The position numbers and the translations under genes are program-made. A stretch of 64,000 nt of DNA from assembly GCF_005886805.2 (NCBI RefSeq), contig NZ_CP045429.1, forward strand, positions 2,822,501-2,886,500. The letters run 5' to 3'. The first letter of the stretch is position 1, and each line of letters starts with the position of its first letter. The notes under the pieces were generated by a model, which saw only the letters and a list, made by a program, of their open reading frames with translations, made no database searches and was not told where the DNA came from. This document shows, piece after piece, positions 62,349-64,000 of this stretch. The stretch is from Pseudoalteromonas rubra (GTDB lineage Bacteria; Pseudomonadota; Gammaproteobacteria; Enterobacterales; Alteromonadaceae).

Positions 62349-63713
62349 ATGCAAGGCACCCTACTTATCGTAGATGACAAGGCAGATATTCGCCTGAGTC
62401 TTCACATGCTGCTGAAAAACAGCGGCTTTAACACTCTCCAATGCAGCTCGCTGAGTGCTGCGGCAGACACGCTTGCACAGCAATCTGTCGACCTGGTGTT
62501 GCTCGATATGAACTATGAACTGGATACCACGTCGGGTCAGGAGGGCCTGCAGTTTTTATCTAAGCATGCCAAAGCAACCCCATCCAGCCCAGCGTTTATT
62601 GCTATGACCGCCTGGTCGAGTGTGACCCTGGCTGTCGAAGCCATGCAGCGTGGCGCTGTGGATTTTTTTGCCAAGCCCTGGGACAACCACGCCGTACTGA
62701 TGATGATCAAAAAACATCTGGGGCTGAGACAAATGGCCCAGGCTCGGCAAAGCGCAACTCTTATCGCTCAAAAAACCACTGGCAAGACACTAGAGTGGCT
62801 CAGTCCGCAGATGCAAACACTCAAAAAGCAACTTGACCGGGTTGCGCCAACCGGGGCCAATATTTTATTGCGCGGTGAGAACGGCACAGGTAAATCCCAG
62901 ATTGCTCAGTACCTCCACCAGCAGAGCGCCCGGACAGGTACACTGATCAGCGTAAATATGGCAGCTATCCCCGATCCCTTGTTCGAAAGCGAACTATTTG
63001 GTCATGTTAAAGGGGCCTTTACCGATGCTAGGCAGGACCGCGAAGGCCGTTTTACTCAGGCCACTGGCGGCACCCTGTTTTTAGATGAAATTGCCACGCT
63101 GAGCGAATCACAACAAGCTAAGTTATTACGGGTACTGGAAAATGGCGAATACGAGCCTGTGGGCGCAGATCACACCCTTCACGCCGATTGTCGCCTGATC
63201 AGCGCCACCAATGCAGATTTAGAGGCGCTTCAAGCACAAGAGAGATTTCGCCAGGATCTGTATTTCAGGCTCAACACCATAGAGCTGACTGTGCCACCTC
63301 TGCGCCAGCGCAGTGATGAAATCATTCCGCTGGCAAAACACTTTATCTCGCACCATGCGCAAACCTACGGCTTGCCTGAATTAATTTTGTCTGATTGTGC
63401 ATGCAACACCTTGCAAGCCTATCACTGGCCGGGAAATGTACGGGAGCTAAGTCATATCATGGAGCGCGCCGTATTGATGTGCGACGAGTCCGAGATCACT
63501 GCCCGTCAGTTGCAAATAAAAGCCGTCAAAACCGAGCTCAACAATCCGGTGTCAGAGTTGGTAACTCTGGAGCAGGCAGAGCAAAAACTCATCCGAATGG
63601 CATTGGCTCAATGTCAGGACAACGTTGAAGACGCCTCACTCCTGCTGGGGATCAGTAAAAGTGCGTTGTATCGGCGCATGGATAAATTCAACATTAAGAC
63701 CCGGCACTCGTAA
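62349..63713 (+). CDS. NtrC-family sigma-54-dependent response regulator
   Basis: 454 residues from the ATG at 62349, where the receiver domain begins (MQGTLLIVDDKADIR); an ATG 42 bp upstream would put the hairpin inside the gene. Receiver: D9/D10, phosphoacceptor D53, K109. AAA+ domain: Walker A GENGTGKS (176-183), GAFTDA (222-227) in place of the usual GAFTGA loop, Walker B GTLFLDE (241-247). C-terminal Fis-type helix-turn-helix (VEDASLLLGISKSALYRRM). It should activate sigma-54 promoters, most simply the one at 57889. Confidence 0.93.
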   Translation: MQGTLLIVDDKADIRLSLHMLLKNSGFNTLQCSSLSAAADTLAQQSVDLVLLDMNYELDTTSGQEGLQFLSKHAKATPSSPAFIAMTAWSSVTLAVEAMQRGAVDFFAKPWDNHAVLMMIKKHLGLRQMAQARQSATLIAQKTTGKTLEWLSPQMQTLKKQLDRVAPTGANILLRGENGTGKSQIAQYLHQQSARTGTLISVNMAAIPDPLFESELFGHVKGAFTDARQDREGRFTQATGGTLFLDEIATLSESQQAKLLRVLENGEYEPVGADHTLHADCRLISATNADLEALQAQERFRQDLYFRLNTIELTVPPLRQRSDEIIPLAKHFISHHAQTYGLPELILSDCACNTLQAYHWPGNVRELSHIMERAVLMCDESEITARQLQIKAVKTELNNPVSELVTLEQAEQKLIRMALAQCQDNVEDASLLLGISKSALYRRMDKFNIKTRHS

Positions 63714-63715
63714 AT

Positions 63716-64000
63716 ATGATGGCGCTGAGTTACGAACGATCCGCAGCCCTATTTTGCATGTTAGTGTGGCTGCTACTGGCCTCGCTCAGTACCGGGTTAC
63801 TGCTCAGTCTGGGCAGTGGCTGGCTGGGTGTCATTACACTTTGGGTCCTGGGATTGTGCCCGGCTGCGCTGCTGCTACAACATATCAAAGTGCGCCTTAT
63901 TCAGCCTTTTTACCATCTGACGACGACCATTGAAGCCATGCGGCTGGAAGACTATGGTCAACGCTTTTACACTACCGACAAAAGCGGCATTCTGGCCCAG
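63716..64000 (+). CDS. Sensor histidine kinase, N-terminal part (runs off window)
   Basis: 95 codons visible, starting 2 bp after the regulator stop. Two membrane helices (about 8-31 and 35-52) with almost no periplasmic loop are followed by a HAMP-like segment (IKVRLIQPFYHLTTTIEAMRLEDYGQRF). The kinase core is outside the window. A very short external loop suggests sensing within the membrane. It is the natural partner of the preceding regulator. Confidence 0.8.
   Translation, partial: MMALSYERSAALFCMLVWLLLASLSTGLLLSLGSGWLGVITLWVLGLCPAALLLQHIKVRLIQPFYHLTTTIEAMRLEDYGQRFYTTDKSGILAQ

Noticed and set aside
57939..64000. A natural-product biosynthesis cluster linked to the exporter
   Set aside because: No synthase, peptide precursor or tailoring gene is visible in the window; cargo cannot be assigned.

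Overview
The window looks like a chromosomal segment of a marine gammaproteobacterium, most likely Pseudoalteromonas or a close relative. The basis is the gene set: a TonB2-type energy transducer operon with a TtpC-like channel and DUF3450, leucine dehydrogenase, class I fumarase, CysB, a one-domain SulA, RlmI, a secreted subtilase with two PPC domains, and an AT-rich intergenic repeat whose ends read TACCAATT. No rRNA, replication origin, CRISPR array or prophage was seen.

Layout. 1-5.8 kb: end of a DUF885 lipoprotein gene, then a six-gene minus-strand operon (DUF3450, TtpC-like, ExbB, ExbD, TonB, TPR). 6.2-18.6 kb: mostly housekeeping genes (CAT-type acetyltransferase, leucine dehydrogenase, fumarase, pabB-nudL, sdaA, cysB, a purine permease, a LexA-boxed sulA, ychJ). 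18.9-23.5 kb is a patch of relics: a 166-bp repeat element, a tRNA-Tyr followed by a decayed tRNA-Tyr copy, an enoyl-CoA hydratase, a deleted and frameshifted IS5/IS903-type element, and a decayed gene fragment. 23.5-29.1 kb: YgjP-type metallopeptidase, pentapeptide-repeat K+ channel, HD hydrolase, RlmI, secreted subtilase. 29.6-45.8 kb: accessory chromosomal genes (GNAT, VOC, ABM, hydrolase, MccF-like peptidase, AraC regulator, serine hydrolase, amidohydrolase, POT transporter, metallopeptidase lipoprotein).

46.6-57.4 kb is the most unusual region. Sixteen small unrelated genes all lie on the minus strand, packed head to tail, and many are followed directly by attC-like sites in which the stop codon overlaps an AAC core. 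This looks like an integron gene-cassette array. No integrase gene is visible in the window, so it would be an orphan array (CALIN), partly decayed. One attC appears to be split by an IS4-type transposase relic.

57.8-64 kb: a tripartite efflux operon on the plus strand (HlyD-type adaptor, ABC ATPase, MacB/FtsX-type permease) followed by its own NtrC-type response regulator and the start of a histidine kinase. A good sigma-54 -24/-12 promoter and an upstream inverted repeat precede the adaptor, so the two-component pair probably controls its own export operon.
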